64,000 bases of DNA from NCBI RefSeq assembly GCF_000014945.1, contig NC_008553.1, forward strand, positions 930,001-994,000, in the 5' to 3' direction. Positions 27,135-37,506 of this stretch are shown piece by piece. A program made the position numbers and the translations under genes. This DNA is from Methanothrix thermoacetophila PT (GTDB lineage: Archaea > Halobacteriota > Methanosarcinia > Methanotrichales > Methanotrichaceae). The notes beneath the pieces were generated by a model, which was not told where the DNA came from, searched no databases, and worked only from the letters and a program-made list of their open reading frames with translations. Within the stretch, counting starts at the first letter, position 1. Each line of letters starts with the position of its first letter.

Positions 27135-27755
27135 ATGCTCAGATCCCGGCTTGTCAGGAGGGAAAGGACTGATGTATTGCTAAAACCCTTCGCCAGGCTG
27201 AGGCTCCATCCAATAGCGTGGTCCTTGCTCTCCCTCCCCTTTGCATTCGCAGGCATGCTGCTTCTTGGAAGAGGTGAGCTTATTCCAGGTCTGCTGATGT
27301 TTCTCGCATCCGGTGCCATGGATGTCATCGACGGAGCGGTTGCGAGGGCGACCAGCACGGTCACACTTCTCGGCGCATATGTAGATGGTGTACTCGATCG
27401 GTATGTGGAGATCCTCCTCATCCTGGGACTCATGCTCTACCTAGGTGATCGCGTCAACCTGCGTATCTCGTTGCTCTTTTCGATTCTGATTTTTGGATCC
27501 CTGATGACGAGCTTTGTCAGGGCCTATGCAGATCACAGAGGTCTTGTCAGAGACCAGGAGGAGCTCATGAGGATGGGAGGGTTTCTTGAGAGAGCAGAAC
27601 GTCTCATGCTCCTCTACGCATGCATAATCTCAGGGCTGTACAGCACGGATCTTCTCATATTCCTGTTAACGATCACAGCGCTGCTCGCAAACCTGACCGT
27701 GATCCAGAGGATCTTCCTGATTCTGAATTATGCGAGAAGAAGTTCAGGACGATGA
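27135..27755 (+). CDS. CDP-alcohol phosphatidyltransferase, archaetidylinositol-phosphate synthase-like
   Basis: 206 aa integral membrane enzyme from the ATG at 27135. It contains the complete family motif D-x2-DG-x2-AR-x8-G-x3-D-x3-D (DVIDGAVARATSTVTLLG followed by AYVDGVLDRYVE) and six hydrophobic segments. In archaea such enzymes join CDP-archaeol to inositol phosphate, glycerol phosphate or serine; the DRYVE ending and length fit the inositol-phosphate type, which is an inference. Follows the aminotransferase by eleven bases. Confidence 0.85.
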   Translation: MLRSRLVRRERTDVLLKPFARLRLHPIAWSLLSLPFAFAGMLLLGRGELIPGLLMFLASGAMDVIDGAVARATSTVTLLGAYVDGVLDRYVEILLILGLMLYLGDRVNLRISLLFSILIFGSLMTSFVRAYADHRGLVRDQEELMRMGGFLERAERLMLLYACIISGLYSTDLLIFLLTITALLANLTVIQRIFLILNYARRSSGR

Positions 27756-27827
27756 CCGGTCGGATCCGGTGCGACATTGAGACCCCCAGTTCCGCCAACA
27801 CCGCTGCTCCCGGCACATTCAGTAACA

Positions 27828-27836
27828 TTTTTAAGT
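27828..27836 (+). promoter_or_regulatory. TATA box of the Cys-pair/winged-helix protein gene
   Basis: TTTTTAAGT preceded by GTAACA. Predicted transcription start near 27858, right before the ATG at 27860, another leaderless gene. Confidence 0.5.
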
Positions 27837-27859
27837 CATAGAATATAACTAAAAAACAC

Positions 27860-28273
27860 ATGAGATGCCAAATGTGCGGTCGGGATCTTGAGGAGGACGA
27901 TGTGTACATCCATGACGGAGAGACGCTCTGCGAGGACTGCTATATCGAGGCGAGCCACAGGATACGTGTGTGCGATCCATGGGGCGAGTACTCGGCAAGG
28001 ACGTTCAGGAAGATGCATGGCCTCAAGGGCGATGAGGGTCTCACGGAGATCCAGAAGAGGCTGTACAATCTGGTGTGCTCAAGAAAGGTCACGCGTGAGG
28101 ATCTCCAGGCGGAGCTGGGGCTGTCGCCACAGGAGCTGGAGAATGAGATCGCGATCCTGCGGCACTGCCAGCTCGTGAAGGGGAGGCGCGAGGGAGACAA
28201 GGTATACATAGTGCCCTGGGAATATACAGGTGGCGATGAAGCTCCCTCCGGTGAAGGCGCGCAGCGGATTTGA
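27860..28273 (+). CDS. Zinc-finger plus winged-helix protein of unknown function
   Basis: 137 aa. The N-terminus has a LIM-like pair of Cys motifs (MRCQMCGRDL and LCEDCYIEASH). The middle (TEIQKRLYNLVCSRKVTREDLQ, then LGLSPQELENEIAILRHC) reads as a winged helix, with a wing EGDKVYIVPW. Probably a DNA- or RNA-binding regulator restricted to methanogens; targets unknown. It overlaps the next gene by 38 bases. Confidence 0.75.
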   Translation: MRCQMCGRDLEEDDVYIHDGETLCEDCYIEASHRIRVCDPWGEYSARTFRKMHGLKGDEGLTEIQKRLYNLVCSRKVTREDLQAELGLSPQELENEIAILRHCQLVKGRREGDKVYIVPWEYTGGDEAPSGEGAQRI

Positions 28274-28877
28274 TATCAAATGGCTCTGCCACAGATTCTT
28301 TGCTAATATATGCCTTGAAGAAAAGCGACGTGGCGAGCATCTCTCTTTTCTCAAAGATCACTGGTCCGAGAGGGAAGAAGAGCAGAGGAAGATCGATCTC
28401 GGGGAGAGAACCTCATTCGATATAGCCCTGCCCATACCTGCCCGAGACAGGGGTTTCGCTGAGACGTGTGAGGGCGTGGAGCTTTTCTGGGAGCTCTTCA
28501 AGTGCAGGAGATGCGGGCGATGCTGCTACACCCCAGGCGCGGGCCTGGTGCTGGAGAGGGGTGATATCAAGAGGATATCGGAGTTTCTGGGATCGAAGAA
28601 GCGTCTCAGATCGATGTGCAGGAAGGGCGAGGACGGGACATGGATACTGAAGCAGCCCTGTCCCTTCTACGACAGCAGTGAGGGCTGCAGAATTTACGAA
28701 GTCAGGCCGCTGACCTGCAGGCTCTATCCCCTCCATCCACCTCTGAAGGACATGCCGTTCAACCTCGCAGTTGACTCATTCTGCCCTGCGGCCAGGGATG
28801 TGGCGAAGAAGACACTTGGCTGGTGGGCGATCTGCGAGAAACACTGGGCCGAGATAGTAAAATCATCTCAGGAATGA
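28236..28877 (+). CDS. YkgJ-family cysteine-cluster protein (putative Fe-S or zinc chelating)
   Basis: About 213 aa from the ATG at 28236, which has AGGTG four bases upstream; GTG at 28230 is an alternative. The C-terminal half holds the YkgJ cluster: FKCRRCGRCCYTPG, then CPFYDSSEGCRIYEVRPLTCRLYPL. The family's eight or so Cys bind an Fe-S cluster or zinc; biochemical role not settled. The N-terminal ~75 residues are a charged extension. Overlaps the preceding zinc-finger gene, indicating coupled translation. Confidence 0.85.
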   Translation: MKLPPVKARSGFDIKWLCHRFFANICLEEKRRGEHLSFLKDHWSEREEEQRKIDLGERTSFDIALPIPARDRGFAETCEGVELFWELFKCRRCGRCCYTPGAGLVLERGDIKRISEFLGSKKRLRSMCRKGEDGTWILKQPCPFYDSSEGCRIYEVRPLTCRLYPLHPPLKDMPFNLAVDSFCPAARDVAKKTLGWWAICEKHWAEIVKSSQE

Positions 28878-29012
28878 TGCTCAGGAATGTACATCTCCCA
28901 GAGCAGCTCCACACCATCATATATCTTGGCGAAACCGCAGCTCAGCCTGGAACTCTCGCGATCCCCTGCCGCATGCAACAGCTGCTGCGTCTCGGTGTGC
29001 AGTGGAGATACA

Positions 29013-29681
29013 TCAGATCATGCCGGCAGCGCGCATGTGGTCGATTATCTCAGCAAACCCCTCTCCAAATGCTCGATCTGCAACATACCTGGCCGCAGAT
29101 TTGACTGAAGGGTGTGCATTCCCAACAGCCGCCGGAAATCCAGAGATCTCCATCATCGGTATGTCGCTTGGGCTGTCGCCGATGGCCGCAATGCGTTTCG
29201 TTGGAATCCCCAGCCTCTCGGAGATCCTCCGGAGACCCGTGCCCTTTGTTATACCCCTGTTCTTTATGTGAATGGCAAAACCAGTATCAACAAGATCCAC
29301 AGGGAGGTTAAGGGATTCGAGATACCTGGAGGCCGCATCTACATCAAACCCACGGATCAGCACGAGATCTGTGAGGCGGTATCTGGAATCGAACTTTTTG
29401 ATGTTGAACTTCTCCTTGAGATGCTTATACGCCTCATCGCACAATTTTCTGTCGCCGACGACCTCTATTCTGTCATCCGATGAGATGACCCCGCCGTTCT
29501 CTGCGACGAAGTGTCTCACTCCGAAGAGCACCGCCGCGGCTCTCGTGAAGCAGTGGGTGTTGCCTGTCACGAGGATCACAGGCACCTCGAGCTCCCTGAT
29601 CACGCTCACGGAGACAGGGCTGAGAACTCTGCTCGCGTCTGTGAGCGTACCGTCGATGTCGACGGCCACAGCCTCAATCAA
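29013..29681 (-). CDS. Phosphoglycolate phosphatase, archaeal HAD type
   Basis: 222 aa HAD hydrolase. Motif [11 protein letters not shown] with the nucleophile Asp, motif [10 protein letters not shown], motif III Lys in ITKGTGL and motif [13 protein letters not shown]. The layout and length match archaeal TA0175-type phosphoglycolate phosphatases with a Cof-like cap. It overlaps radA by four bases (ATGA), so it is the tail of the radA operon. Clearing 2-phosphoglycolate arising from DNA repair would explain such a link, but that is inference. Confidence 0.9.
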   Translation of the reverse strand: MIEAVAVDIDGTLTDASRVLSPVSVSVIRELEVPVILVTGNTHCFTRAAAVLFGVRHFVAENGGVISSDDRIEVVGDRKLCDEAYKHLKEKFNIKKFDSRYRLTDLVLIRGFDVDAASRYLESLNLPVDLVDTGFAIHIKNRGITKGTGLRRISERLGIPTKRIAAIGDSPSDIPMMEISGFPAAVGNAHPSVKSAARYVADRAFGEGFAEIIDHMRAAGMI

Positions 29682-30646
29682 TCCCTGAGACCCTCCATCG
29701 TCACGGAGAAGACCGCCTCGCCGTCTGGCATGCTTGGGGAGTCTACGAGCCTGGCTATCCGCTTGTCGCCCTTCGACTTTCTCAGATACACCCTGAACGT
29801 CGCAGTGTGGCCTAGGACGTGCCCTCCAACAGGCTTTGTAGGGTCTCCAAAGAAGGTGTCGGGCTTCGCCATCACCTGGTTCGTGACGAGTATCAGCGCG
29901 TTGTTCAGATCCGCGAATCTCATGAGATCGTGGAGATGCTTGTTGAGCTTCTGCTGCCTGTCGGCCAGGGTTCCGCGGCCGACGTACTCGGCCCTGAAAT
30001 GCGCAGTCACAGAATCGACTATCAGGAGCCTCACAGGGTGTTCGGTCTCCCTGAGGCTTTCTGCAAGCTCCATGGCGCTCTCAGCCAGCAGGATCTGGTG
30101 GTTCGAGTTGTAGGCCCTGGCGACATGTATGTTCTTCAGAAAATCCTCAGGCCGCCACTCCCGGTCATCTATCGCCCTGAGCCCCATGACCATCTGCGAT
30201 ATCCTCTCGGGCCTGAATGTGTTCTCTGTGTCTATGATGATCGCCGAACCGTTCAGGCCGCCGAGCTCCGGCGGAAGCTGTACGTTCACCGCAAGCTGAT
30301 GTGCCACCTGTGTCTTGCCGGAGCCGAACTCGCCGTAGAGCTCCACTATCGCCTGCGTCTCCATGCCGCCGCCGAGCAGCTCGTCGAAGTTCCTGCTGCC
30401 TGTGGTTATCTTGCCGACGAGCTTCCTGCGCTCGAGAACTTGGTCTCCGGTCTCGAACCCTCCGATATCTGCGGCCTCCCTCGCTGCAGCGATTATCTTC
30501 GCAGCGGTGGCCTCGCCAACCTCGGCCGCTGCCACGAGCTCCCCGGGGGAGGCGACTGCTACTGCCTCAATTGTTGTGAAACCCGCCTCCCTCAGCTTCT
30601 CCGCGGTGGCAGGCCCAACACCGGGCAAATCCTCCAATAGCTTCAT
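29678..30646 (-). CDS. radA: DNA repair and recombination protein RadA
   Basis: Archaeal RecA/Rad51 recombinase that forms filaments on single-stranded DNA and drives strand exchange. 322 aa, standard length. N-terminal helix-hairpin-helix [17 protein letters not shown], Walker [15 protein letters not shown], Walker [12 protein letters not shown], and the [12 protein letters not shown] block of the core. Lies in a run with the RPA gene 33 bases upstream, so recombinase and ssDNA-binding partner are made together. Confidence 0.98.
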   Translation of the reverse strand: MKLLEDLPGVGPATAEKLREAGFTTIEAVAVASPGELVAAAEVGEATAAKIIAAAREAADIGGFETGDQVLERRKLVGKITTGSRNFDELLGGGMETQAIVELYGEFGSGKTQVAHQLAVNVQLPPELGGLNGSAIIIDTENTFRPERISQMVMGLRAIDDREWRPEDFLKNIHVARAYNSNHQILLAESAMELAESLRETEHPVRLLIVDSVTAHFRAEYVGRGTLADRQQKLNKHLHDLMRFADLNNALILVTNQVMAKPDTFFGDPTKPVGGHVLGHTATFRVYLRKSKGDKRIARLVDSPSMPDGEAVFSVTMEGLRD

Positions 30647-30679
30647 CCGAAACCCATACTCCTTATGAATATAACACGT

Positions 30680-31795
30680 TTATCCAGGCGGCGCGAAAGT
30701 GATCCTGCTCCTCCAGCCGCAGCTGACCTCCAGCTCGCCGTTCCAGCCGTTCTTCACCTGTCCGCCCATGATCTCGACCCTGCAGCCGAGATCCGCATTC
30801 TCCAGCAGCCGGTAAAGATCCCCCCAGAGAGAGACCCTCACACGTCCTGTCTCGTCTGTGACGTTTATGCTCGTGACATATCCTTTTGTGCCATCGTCCC
30901 TCTGAAACTCCCTTAGCTCACCGATCCCTGTGAGATACCCAGCTATATTGCAGATCTCCCCCACCCTGAGATCCGCGATGGGCGTGAAGCGCTCGGAGTA
31001 CTTGATCTCAGAGGAACTCTTTCTTATCACCGTGTACCTGCTGGTCTGGAGTTCGATGAATCCGTATCTCTCCCTGGAGCTGCAGTTGATCACCTCGAGA
31101 ACATCCCCCTCCGAAGCATCGATGAGGGCATGATCGTTCCAGAGCGTGATATTTATGCTCCCAGTATCATCGCCGAGCAGCATGCTTCTGACGAACCCTT
31201 TCGACCCATCCTTTCTGGTGAACTCCTTAGCCTTCCCAGGATCTATTACCCTTGCGATTATGCTGATCTCGCCCATATCCGGCCTGATCTCAGCGATCTT
31301 CAGAGGCTCGACCCTGACCTTTATGTCGCTGTCGATCTCCTGGATGCTGCAGCCTCTGCCGATGCTTATCTCCGTCCCAGATCTTCCGAGCCTGGGGAAG
31401 CCTCTGACCTTGAGGCACTGGTCGACCCTGATATCCCCTGAGACTACAAGATCAGTCGCATCATCCCAGAGTGTCACCTTTATCATCCCGGTCTCATCAC
31501 CCACTGTAAGAGACGCGACCCTTCCAATGGATCCATCCGACCGGCTGAACTCCCTCACCTCTGAGATATGAACAACCCTGCCTGTGAATGTGACAGCCCC
31601 TGACTCGGGCCTGATATCCTTTATCTTCGTCAGGATCTCGCCAGCACCGAGCTCATGTGCGACCAGCATGGCTGCAGTGAGCGGATCGCAGAGCCCGCCC
31701 ATCAGGGAGACCTTCTCGTTCACCCTGGCCTCGAACTCCTCAACGCTTATCCTATCTGAGACCTGCCTGAAGATCTCCTCCACCTGATCGTCCAC
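30680..31795 (-). CDS. rpa: Replication protein A, single-stranded DNA-binding, three OB folds
   Basis: 371 aa. After a helical N-terminus (VEEIFRQVSDRISVEEFEARV) come three OB folds, each with a related pattern: TFTGRVVHISEVREFSRSDG, SIIARVIDPGKAKEFTRKDG and ICNIAGYLTGIGELREFQRD, each ending with a DETGxxxVxLW-type strand (GDETGMIKVTLW, GDDTGSINITLW, TDETGRVRVSLW). This is the multi-OB RPA of euryarchaea. No C-terminal zinc finger is present, unlike some Methanosarcina RPA paralogs. Sits between the component A2 gene and radA. Confidence 0.92.
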   Translation of the reverse strand: MDDQVEEIFRQVSDRISVEEFEARVNEKVSLMGGLCDPLTAAMLVAHELGAGEILTKIKDIRPESGAVTFTGRVVHISEVREFSRSDGSIGRVASLTVGDETGMIKVTLWDDATDLVVSGDIRVDQCLKVRGFPRLGRSGTEISIGRGCSIQEIDSDIKVRVEPLKIAEIRPDMGEISIIARVIDPGKAKEFTRKDGSKGFVRSMLLGDDTGSINITLWNDHALIDASEGDVLEVINCSSRERYGFIELQTSRYTVIRKSSSEIKYSERFTPIADLRVGEICNIAGYLTGIGELREFQRDDGTKGYVTSINVTDETGRVRVSLWGDLYRLLENADLGCRVEIMGGQVKNGWNGELEVSCGWRSRITFAPPG

Positions 31796-31825
31796 GAAAC
31801 CCTCTCCTCGCTGCAGATCCTCAAA

Positions 31826-33529
31826 TCAGTGCTCCCTCAGGTACTCCGCGCCGCATCTCTCAACGAAGATGTCGCAAACCTCTTTAGGATCCCCATCCGC
31901 GACTATCTCCCCGTTATCGAACAGGATCGCGCGGTGGGCGACCTCCTTCACGAGGTCCACATGATGGCTGACGATGATGATGGTCGTGCCGTACCTCGCC
32001 TGGATCCTCTTCATGGCGTTCGCCACGTCTCTGAGAGTGATCGGATCTATATCACCGAAGGGCTCGTCCAGTATCAGTATGCTAGGATTTGCAGCGAGCA
32101 GTATCGCGAGCGACGCCCTGACGCTCTCCCCACCGCTGAGCTGCTCAGGGTACTTGTCGAGGATGGAGGTGTCGAGGTCCATTATCCTGAACACAGGCTC
32201 CGCGAACCTCCTCGCCTCTGTATCTGGAAACTTCGGGAAGAGCTCTGAGAGAACATCTCTCCCAATGCCCAGCCTCTCGAGAACCGCCTTGGCCTCATCC
32301 TCACGCATATCTGTGAGCGTGTAGAGCATGTCAAGAACACGATCGCTTATCCCTATCTCAGCTGCAACCTCCCTGGCGTACTCGATCACATGCTGCCCCT
32401 TGACTCCAAGCTTATACGCTATCTGCTCCAGGATCGTCTCGTGGGGCATCAGGGCGAACTCCTGGTACATTATGCCTAGCCTTCTCCTGATCTCCATCCT
32501 GGTGGGCGAGTATGTGGTTATGTCGACCCACCCATCCTCATGTCTGTAATAGATATGCCCATCATCCGGCATCCTGAGGCCCTCGATCATCGTGAGCAGT
32601 GTGGTCTTGCCCGCGCCGCTCGATCCTATTATGGCAGTCGTCTCCCCCCGGTTTATGTTCAGCCTCAGATTGGAGATCCTGAGGACCTCACCCGTTCCAA
32701 CGAGATAATTTCTCTTGAAGAGCCGTCTCACCAGTATCTCCGGCTCAGGCGGCTCAGGCCTTGGCGGAAGAGGCACGGCCGGACCGATCTTGGATAGGAA
32801 CATCTTGAGCACATTGGATGGTTCGCCGATCGTCCTGATCGATCCACCGTCCAGCCAGATCAGGCGATCTGCGAGGTACCTATGTATCTCAGGGAGATGT
32901 GATACAACAAGCGTTGTCAGGCCGAGCTCCTCGTTGACCCTCTTTATTGTATCAAGGACCTCCTGTTTCGTTTTCGGGCATGCCATTGTGGCAGGCTCAT
33001 CAAGCAGAAGCAGCTTGGGCTTTTTGGCGAGCTGTCTCGCTATCAGCAGCCTCTGCTTCTCCCCGCCGCTCAGTATCGTTGCGAGATGGTTTGCCTTGTG
33101 CCCCAGACCGACGAGCTCCAGGAAACCCTTCGCCTCCTCGTAGTACTCGTCGTATCTCGCATCCTCAGGTATGGGAAGAGCCTCGTAGCCCGTTTCTCTG
33201 GAATACACTCGCCTCACGACATTCTTTATCGCGGACTCCGTCCACAGACCGAACTCACGCTGGAGGTGTATCGCCGTTATCCTCCGCTGCTGCATCCTGA
33301 CGTCCTCACCGGACTCAGGGGTGATCTCGAGGCCGTCTATGACGATCCTGCCAGCATCGAAATCCTCTATGCCTCTGAGTATCCTCATGAGGGTGCTCTT
33401 GCCACCGCCGCTCTTCCCGACGATCCCGAGGATCTCACCCTCATTTGCGCTGAAGCTGACATCCTTCAGAGCGAGAATCTTCCGCCCCTTTACATCGTAA
33501 GTCTTGCAGACTCCCTCGACCTCAAGCAT
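31826..33529 (-). CDS. atwA: Methyl-coenzyme M reductase component A2 (twin ABC ATPase, McrA activation)
   Basis: 567 aa soluble protein of two fused ABC ATPase domains: Walker A IVGKSGGGKST (about residue 40) and IGSSGAGKTT (about 307), signatures LSGGEKQRL and LSGGESVRA, and Walker B LLLLDEPATMACP and ILILDEPFGDIDP. The unusual ATMACP after Walker B and the overall length match component A2, which helps reduce the nickel of coenzyme F430 and activate methyl-CoM reductase. This is the clearest methanogen marker in the window. Nineteen bases after metG, thirty before rpa. Confidence 0.92.
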   Translation of the reverse strand: MLEVEGVCKTYDVKGRKILALKDVSFSANEGEILGIVGKSGGGKSTLMRILRGIEDFDAGRIVIDGLEITPESGEDVRMQQRRITAIHLQREFGLWTESAIKNVVRRVYSRETGYEALPIPEDARYDEYYEEAKGFLELVGLGHKANHLATILSGGEKQRLLIARQLAKKPKLLLLDEPATMACPKTKQEVLDTIKRVNEELGLTTLVVSHLPEIHRYLADRLIWLDGGSIRTIGEPSNVLKMFLSKIGPAVPLPPRPEPPEPEILVRRLFKRNYLVGTGEVLRISNLRLNINRGETTAIIGSSGAGKTTLLTMIEGLRMPDDGHIYYRHEDGWVDITTYSPTRMEIRRRLGIMYQEFALMPHETILEQIAYKLGVKGQHVIEYAREVAAEIGISDRVLDMLYTLTDMREDEAKAVLERLGIGRDVLSELFPKFPDTEARRFAEPVFRIMDLDTSILDKYPEQLSGGESVRASLAILLAANPSILILDEPFGDIDPITLRDVANAMKRIQARYGTTIIIVSHHVDLVKEVAHRAILFDNGEIVADGDPKEVCDIFVERCGAEYLREH

Positions 33530-33548
33530 CCTTCAACACCTCAGCGAA

Positions 33549-35558
33549 TTACCTGATTCCACATCCGGCTGGAACCTCTTTATCAGGCTTGAGGAGCACA
33601 GCATCTCCATTTATGTCTGCCGCAAGCAGCATCCCCCTCGACTCCACGCCGAAGATCTTTACAGGCTCAAGGTTTGCAACGACCACCACCTGCCTGCCCA
33701 CAAGCTCCTCGGGTTTGTACATCTTCGCGATTCCCGCCACAATCTGGCGTTTTTCACCTATGTCGACGATCAGCCTGAGGAGCTTATCAGATCCCTTTAT
33801 CCTCTCTGCCTCAAGAACTGTGCCCACCCTCAGATCAAGCGCCTTGAACTGGTCGAACGGTATCACTGGCTTCTCCTTCACCTTCTCTCCAGCACCCTCA
33901 GCCCTGCGGACGCGCTCCCTGAAGATCTCCTCAAGCCTCTTCACAGTCGAGTCCTCGATTCTGCTGAAGAGTATCTTGGGCGTGCCAAGGGGATGACCCT
34001 CCGGTATGGGCTGAACAGCATCTCTGAACTGTATATCATCAAGAGACTCCATACCGAGCTGCTTCCAGGCGACCGCCATCCTGGAGGGCATGAACGGCTC
34101 CATGAGTATGATCATCGCCTTCACCATCTGGAGGCAGTTTCTGAGCACAGAGCCAGCTGCTCTCCGATCAGAGCGTATCAGCTTCCACGGCTCATGCGAC
34201 TGGAAGTATGTGTTCGCGTAATCAGCGAGTGATAGCACCGCATCTGATGCCCTCTTGAACTCATATTCCATAAGTGACGAGGATACATCCCCGACACTCA
34301 TCTCTATTCTCTTCATGACCTCAGGGTCCAGCTCACCCTCCGGTACCTTTCCGTCGAAGTTCTTCACAGCAAATGTCACAGCTCTGTTCAGGAAATTGCC
34401 GAAGGCGCCCACAAGCTCCGTGTTCACCTTCTCCTGCAGGATCTTCCAGGAGAAGTTCACCTCCTTTGTGTGAGATGTGTAGCTTGCCAGGTAGTACCTG
34501 AGATAATCAGGCTCAAGGCCCTGATCGAGATAATCGTCCTTCACCCAAACGACATATCCGCGGCTCTTCGAGAACTTCTTGTCGTCGATCTTGAGCATGC
34601 CGCTCGCGACGACATCGCTTGGGAGCGTGTATCCAGCGCCTTCGAGCATGGCTGGCCAGAATATGCAGTGATGGTAGACTATATCCCCGCCTATGAAGTG
34701 GATTATGCGGCTCTTCCCGCGCCAGTACCTCTCCCAGGGCACACCGTGCGCTTTACACCACTCCTCTGTGAATGAGATGTAGCCGATGGGCGCATCGACC
34801 CAGACGTAAACGACGAGATCCTCGCTTCCAGGAAATTTGACTCCCCAGCTCATGTTTCTTGTTATGCACCAGTCCTTGAGCTCCTGCCGGACCCATTCAA
34901 GCGCGTAGTTCCTTGCACTGGCAGTACCGCCCAGCCTCTGGAGGTAATCGAGAAGGAATTCCCTGAATGCGGAGAGCCTGAAGAAGTAGTGCGTCTGCTT
35001 CCTGTACTCCGCCCTGGTGCCACAGACCTTGCATACCGCGTCCTTTATCTCTCCAGGCTCCAGGTGTCTTCCGCAGCCCTGATCGCACTCATCCCCTCTC
35101 GCAGGCACACCACAGTACGGGCATATTCCCTCAACGTATCTATCAGGGAGGAACCGCTCGCATCTCGGGCAGTACGCCAGCTCGATCTCCTTGGGGTAAA
35201 CATGACCTCTCTCCATCAGAGCCCTCACGATCTCCTGAGTTCTGTGATGATTCGATGGATCATCTGTGCATCCGAAGTAGTCGAACCTGACGTTGATGCT
35301 CCTGAAGACATCCTCGAAGTGCTTGTGGTAGAACTCCACAAGCTCCCTGGGGCTCATTCCCCTCGACTCGGCATTGACCACGATAGGAGTGCCATGTGCA
35401 TCTGATCCGCATATGAAGAGGACATCGTGTCCCATCCTCCTCAGAGCTCTCACGAATATATCCGCAGGAACATACGTTCTCAGATGTCCTATGTGGGCCG
35501 GGCCGTTTGCATATGGCAGACCACATGTGACCAGAATGGGATCGTTATCTGTGGGCAA
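33549..35558 (-). CDS. metG: Methionyl-tRNA synthetase with C-terminal tRNA-binding domain
   Basis: 669 aa class I synthetase. HIGH motif in [16 protein letters not shown], zinc knuckles CPRCERF/CPYC and CDQGCG/CKVC, KMSKS variant KFSKSRGYV, anticodon domain, and a C-terminal EMAPII-type OB fold ([19 protein letters not shown]) that improves tRNA binding. Charges tRNA-Met. First gene of the metG-atwA-rpa-radA-phosphatase run. Confidence 0.97.
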   Translation of the reverse strand: MPTDNDPILVTCGLPYANGPAHIGHLRTYVPADIFVRALRRMGHDVLFICGSDAHGTPIVVNAESRGMSPRELVEFYHKHFEDVFRSINVRFDYFGCTDDPSNHHRTQEIVRALMERGHVYPKEIELAYCPRCERFLPDRYVEGICPYCGVPARGDECDQGCGRHLEPGEIKDAVCKVCGTRAEYRKQTHYFFRLSAFREFLLDYLQRLGGTASARNYALEWVRQELKDWCITRNMSWGVKFPGSEDLVVYVWVDAPIGYISFTEEWCKAHGVPWERYWRGKSRIIHFIGGDIVYHHCIFWPAMLEGAGYTLPSDVVASGMLKIDDKKFSKSRGYVVWVKDDYLDQGLEPDYLRYYLASYTSHTKEVNFSWKILQEKVNTELVGAFGNFLNRAVTFAVKNFDGKVPEGELDPEVMKRIEMSVGDVSSSLMEYEFKRASDAVLSLADYANTYFQSHEPWKLIRSDRRAAGSVLRNCLQMVKAMIILMEPFMPSRMAVAWKQLGMESLDDIQFRDAVQPIPEGHPLGTPKILFSRIEDSTVKRLEEIFRERVRRAEGAGEKVKEKPVIPFDQFKALDLRVGTVLEAERIKGSDKLLRLIVDIGEKRQIVAGIAKMYKPEELVGRQVVVVANLEPVKIFGVESRGMLLAADINGDAVLLKPDKEVPAGCGIR

Positions 35559-35675
35559 CTATGAACACCAACCCCAGTATTGAGCTAAGGGAGATATAGG
35601 TTTTCCCTGATCATTGAATGAATCACAACTCCCTACAAAGCCCCCTACAAAGCGCGTTACAATTAATTTCCACGA

Positions 35676-35686
35676 AACATATATAT
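35676..35686 (+). promoter_or_regulatory. TATA box of the winged-helix regulator
   Basis: AACATATATAT preceded by ACGAAAC, a BRE/TATA pair. Predicted start near 35710, a few bases before the ATG at 35715, which is the start adopted here. Confidence 0.55.
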
Positions 35687-35714
35687 ATTGAACAATCTCG
35701 TATCTCCTGTGGTG

Positions 35715-36113
35715 ATGGGGTTGAAGAAGGTACCACTGCCCGACCCCAGTGACGAGCAGGAGGAGTTTTCTTCCATACTGATGGATATCGGGCTCCGGAG
35801 AAACGTTGCCAAGGTTCTCACATATCTCGCAGGGGTGGACGAGGCGACATCCAGGGATATAGAGACAAACTCCGATCTCAGGCAGCCGGAGGTGAGCATC
35901 GCCATGCGGGAGCTCCGGGAGCTTGGCTGGATCTCCGAGAGGGACGAGAAGAATCCTGGGAAGGGCAGGCCCTACAGGATATACAGGCTCGAGAAGAATA
36001 TCGACGAGATCATAAACTATCTGGAGGACCAGAAGCTTCAGGAGATAGAGCGAACCATGCGCCAGATAGAGCGCCTCAAGGAGCTCAGGAATGTGGAGGC
36101 GCGTGGGATTTAG
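35715..36113 (+). CDS. Winged-helix transcription regulator
   Basis: About 132 aa from the ATG at 35715 (MGLKKVPLPDPSDEQEE); an earlier ATG at 35688 lies in the promoter. The core is a winged helix (RNVAKVLTYLAGVDEATSRD, LRQPEVSIAMRELRELGW, wing GKGRPYRIYRL) followed by a long charged helix (KLQEIERTMRQIERLKEL) likely to dimerise. The family is widespread in methanogens as a stand-alone regulator; targets unknown. Divergent from metG by about 157 bases, so metG-operon control is possible. Confidence 0.85.
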   Translation: MGLKKVPLPDPSDEQEEFSSILMDIGLRRNVAKVLTYLAGVDEATSRDIETNSDLRQPEVSIAMRELRELGWISERDEKNPGKGRPYRIYRLEKNIDEIINYLEDQKLQEIERTMRQIERLKELRNVEARGI

Positions 36114-36379
36114 TCACATCCTCCATTCAGCCACAGGACGATCGCATGCGGATGAGAATCCTGTCGGAGATACGGATAACAATATAACATCCATTTACAT
36201 GGCACGTATTTTGATTACAGATAAAAATTATAACCATATATATGATGATTTTGCCGTGCACCAGCAGGATACTGTTAAATGCTATGTGGATATATTATCC
36301 CTGTAATCCCAGCTTCACTATCAAAAAATCTATATACTAATTGCACAGTAAAACCAAACAAGCATGTAGAGGGGATGGC

Positions 36380-37486
36380 ATGAAGTCCATAATCGACGAG
36401 GCTCTGAGCAGGGCCGAGCGGGAGGGAAGGGCTGAACCCACGAGCGCCACAGACGAGGATCTGGTCTCGATCCTAGAGGGGCTCACCACGGTCATAAGGG
36501 TGATAGGCTGCGGTGGAGGGGGATCCAACACAATAGACAGGTTATCGGAGGCGGGCATCCAGGGGGCTGAGCTTTATGCGATAAACACAGATGCTCAGCA
36601 CCTTCTCCACATCAATGCGGATAGGAGGTTCCTGATAGGCAGGAGGACTACCAGAGGCCTGGGAGCTGGAAGTCTGCCGGCCATCGGGGAGGAGGCCGCC
36701 CAGGAGGATATCGAGCAGATAAAGGCAGCTGTCCAGGGGGCTGACATGGTATTCATCACATGCGGCCTTGGTGGGGGGACAGGCACAGGTGCGTCACCTG
36801 TGGTCGCTGAGGCTGCAAGGGAAGCTGGCGCCCTCACCATAGCGATAGTGACCCTTCCGTTCAGCGCAGAGGGCTCGATAAGGATGGCGAATGCCGAAGC
36901 AGGGCTGAAGAGGTTGAGGGAGTCCGCGGATACGGTCATTGTCGTTCCGAACGACAAGCTCCTGGAGGTCGCGCCAAACGTGCCGCTGCAGGCCGCATTC
37001 AAGGTGGCAGACGAGGTACTGATGAGATCTGTGAAGGGGATAACAGAGCTGATCACCAGGCCCGGGCTGATCAATCTCGACTTTGCGGATGTCAAGACGG
37101 TCATGTCTCATGGCGGCGTGGCGATGATAGGCCTCGGGGAGGCGGACGGCGAGGAGAGGGCAAGAGACTCCGTGATGAGGGCTCTGCGCAGCCCTCTGCT
37201 TGACGTGGATGTCTCCGGTGCGACCTCAGCGCTTGTCAATGTCGTTGGCGGGCCTGACATGACCATCGCGGATGCGGAGATGGTGGTGGAGGAGGTCTAC
37301 AGCAGGATCAACCCCGATGCGAGGATCATATGGGGCGCTCAGATAGATCCTGAGCTCAAGGGCACGATAAGAACAATGCTTGTGGTGACCGGCGTCTCCT
37401 CCCCGCAGATACTCGGCAGGGACGAGGGGAGGCGCGTGGTATCGAAGCACGGGATCGACTTCCTGAGCAGGCGCGCACGGTACTGA
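36380..37486 (+). CDS. ftsZ: Cell division GTPase FtsZ
   Basis: 368 aa from the ATG at 36380 ([15 protein letters not shown]) with GAGGGGATGG upstream; the ATG at 36341 is less likely. Tubulin/FtsZ signature [11 protein letters not shown]-terminal [15 protein letters not shown], and INTDAQHL are all present. A ~40-residue N-terminal extension before the GTPase and a short C-terminus ending in DFLSRRARY fit the euryarchaeal FtsZ1 type. Polymerises into the division ring. An AT-rich 266-base stretch with TATA-like CTATATAC (36331-36338) lies before it. Followed after 20 bases by an HTH gene. Confidence 0.97.
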   Translation: MKSIIDEALSRAEREGRAEPTSATDEDLVSILEGLTTVIRVIGCGGGGSNTIDRLSEAGIQGAELYAINTDAQHLLHINADRRFLIGRRTTRGLGAGSLPAIGEEAAQEDIEQIKAAVQGADMVFITCGLGGGTGTGASPVVAEAAREAGALTIAIVTLPFSAEGSIRMANAEAGLKRLRESADTVIVVPNDKLLEVAPNVPLQAAFKVADEVLMRSVKGITELITRPGLINLDFADVKTVMSHGGVAMIGLGEADGEERARDSVMRALRSPLLDVDVSGATSALVNVVGGPDMTIADAEMVVEEVYSRINPDARIIWGAQIDPELKGTIRTMLVVTGVSSPQILGRDEGRRVVSKHGIDFLSRRARY

Positions 37487-37506
37487 GACAAAGGACGTGA
37501 AAATGA

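Noticed and set aside
28868-28978. 36-codon minus-strand frame after the phosphoglycolate phosphatase gene
   Set aside because: Composition is gene-like but it needs a TTG start without ribosome site and overlaps the convergent YkgJ gene; not enough support.
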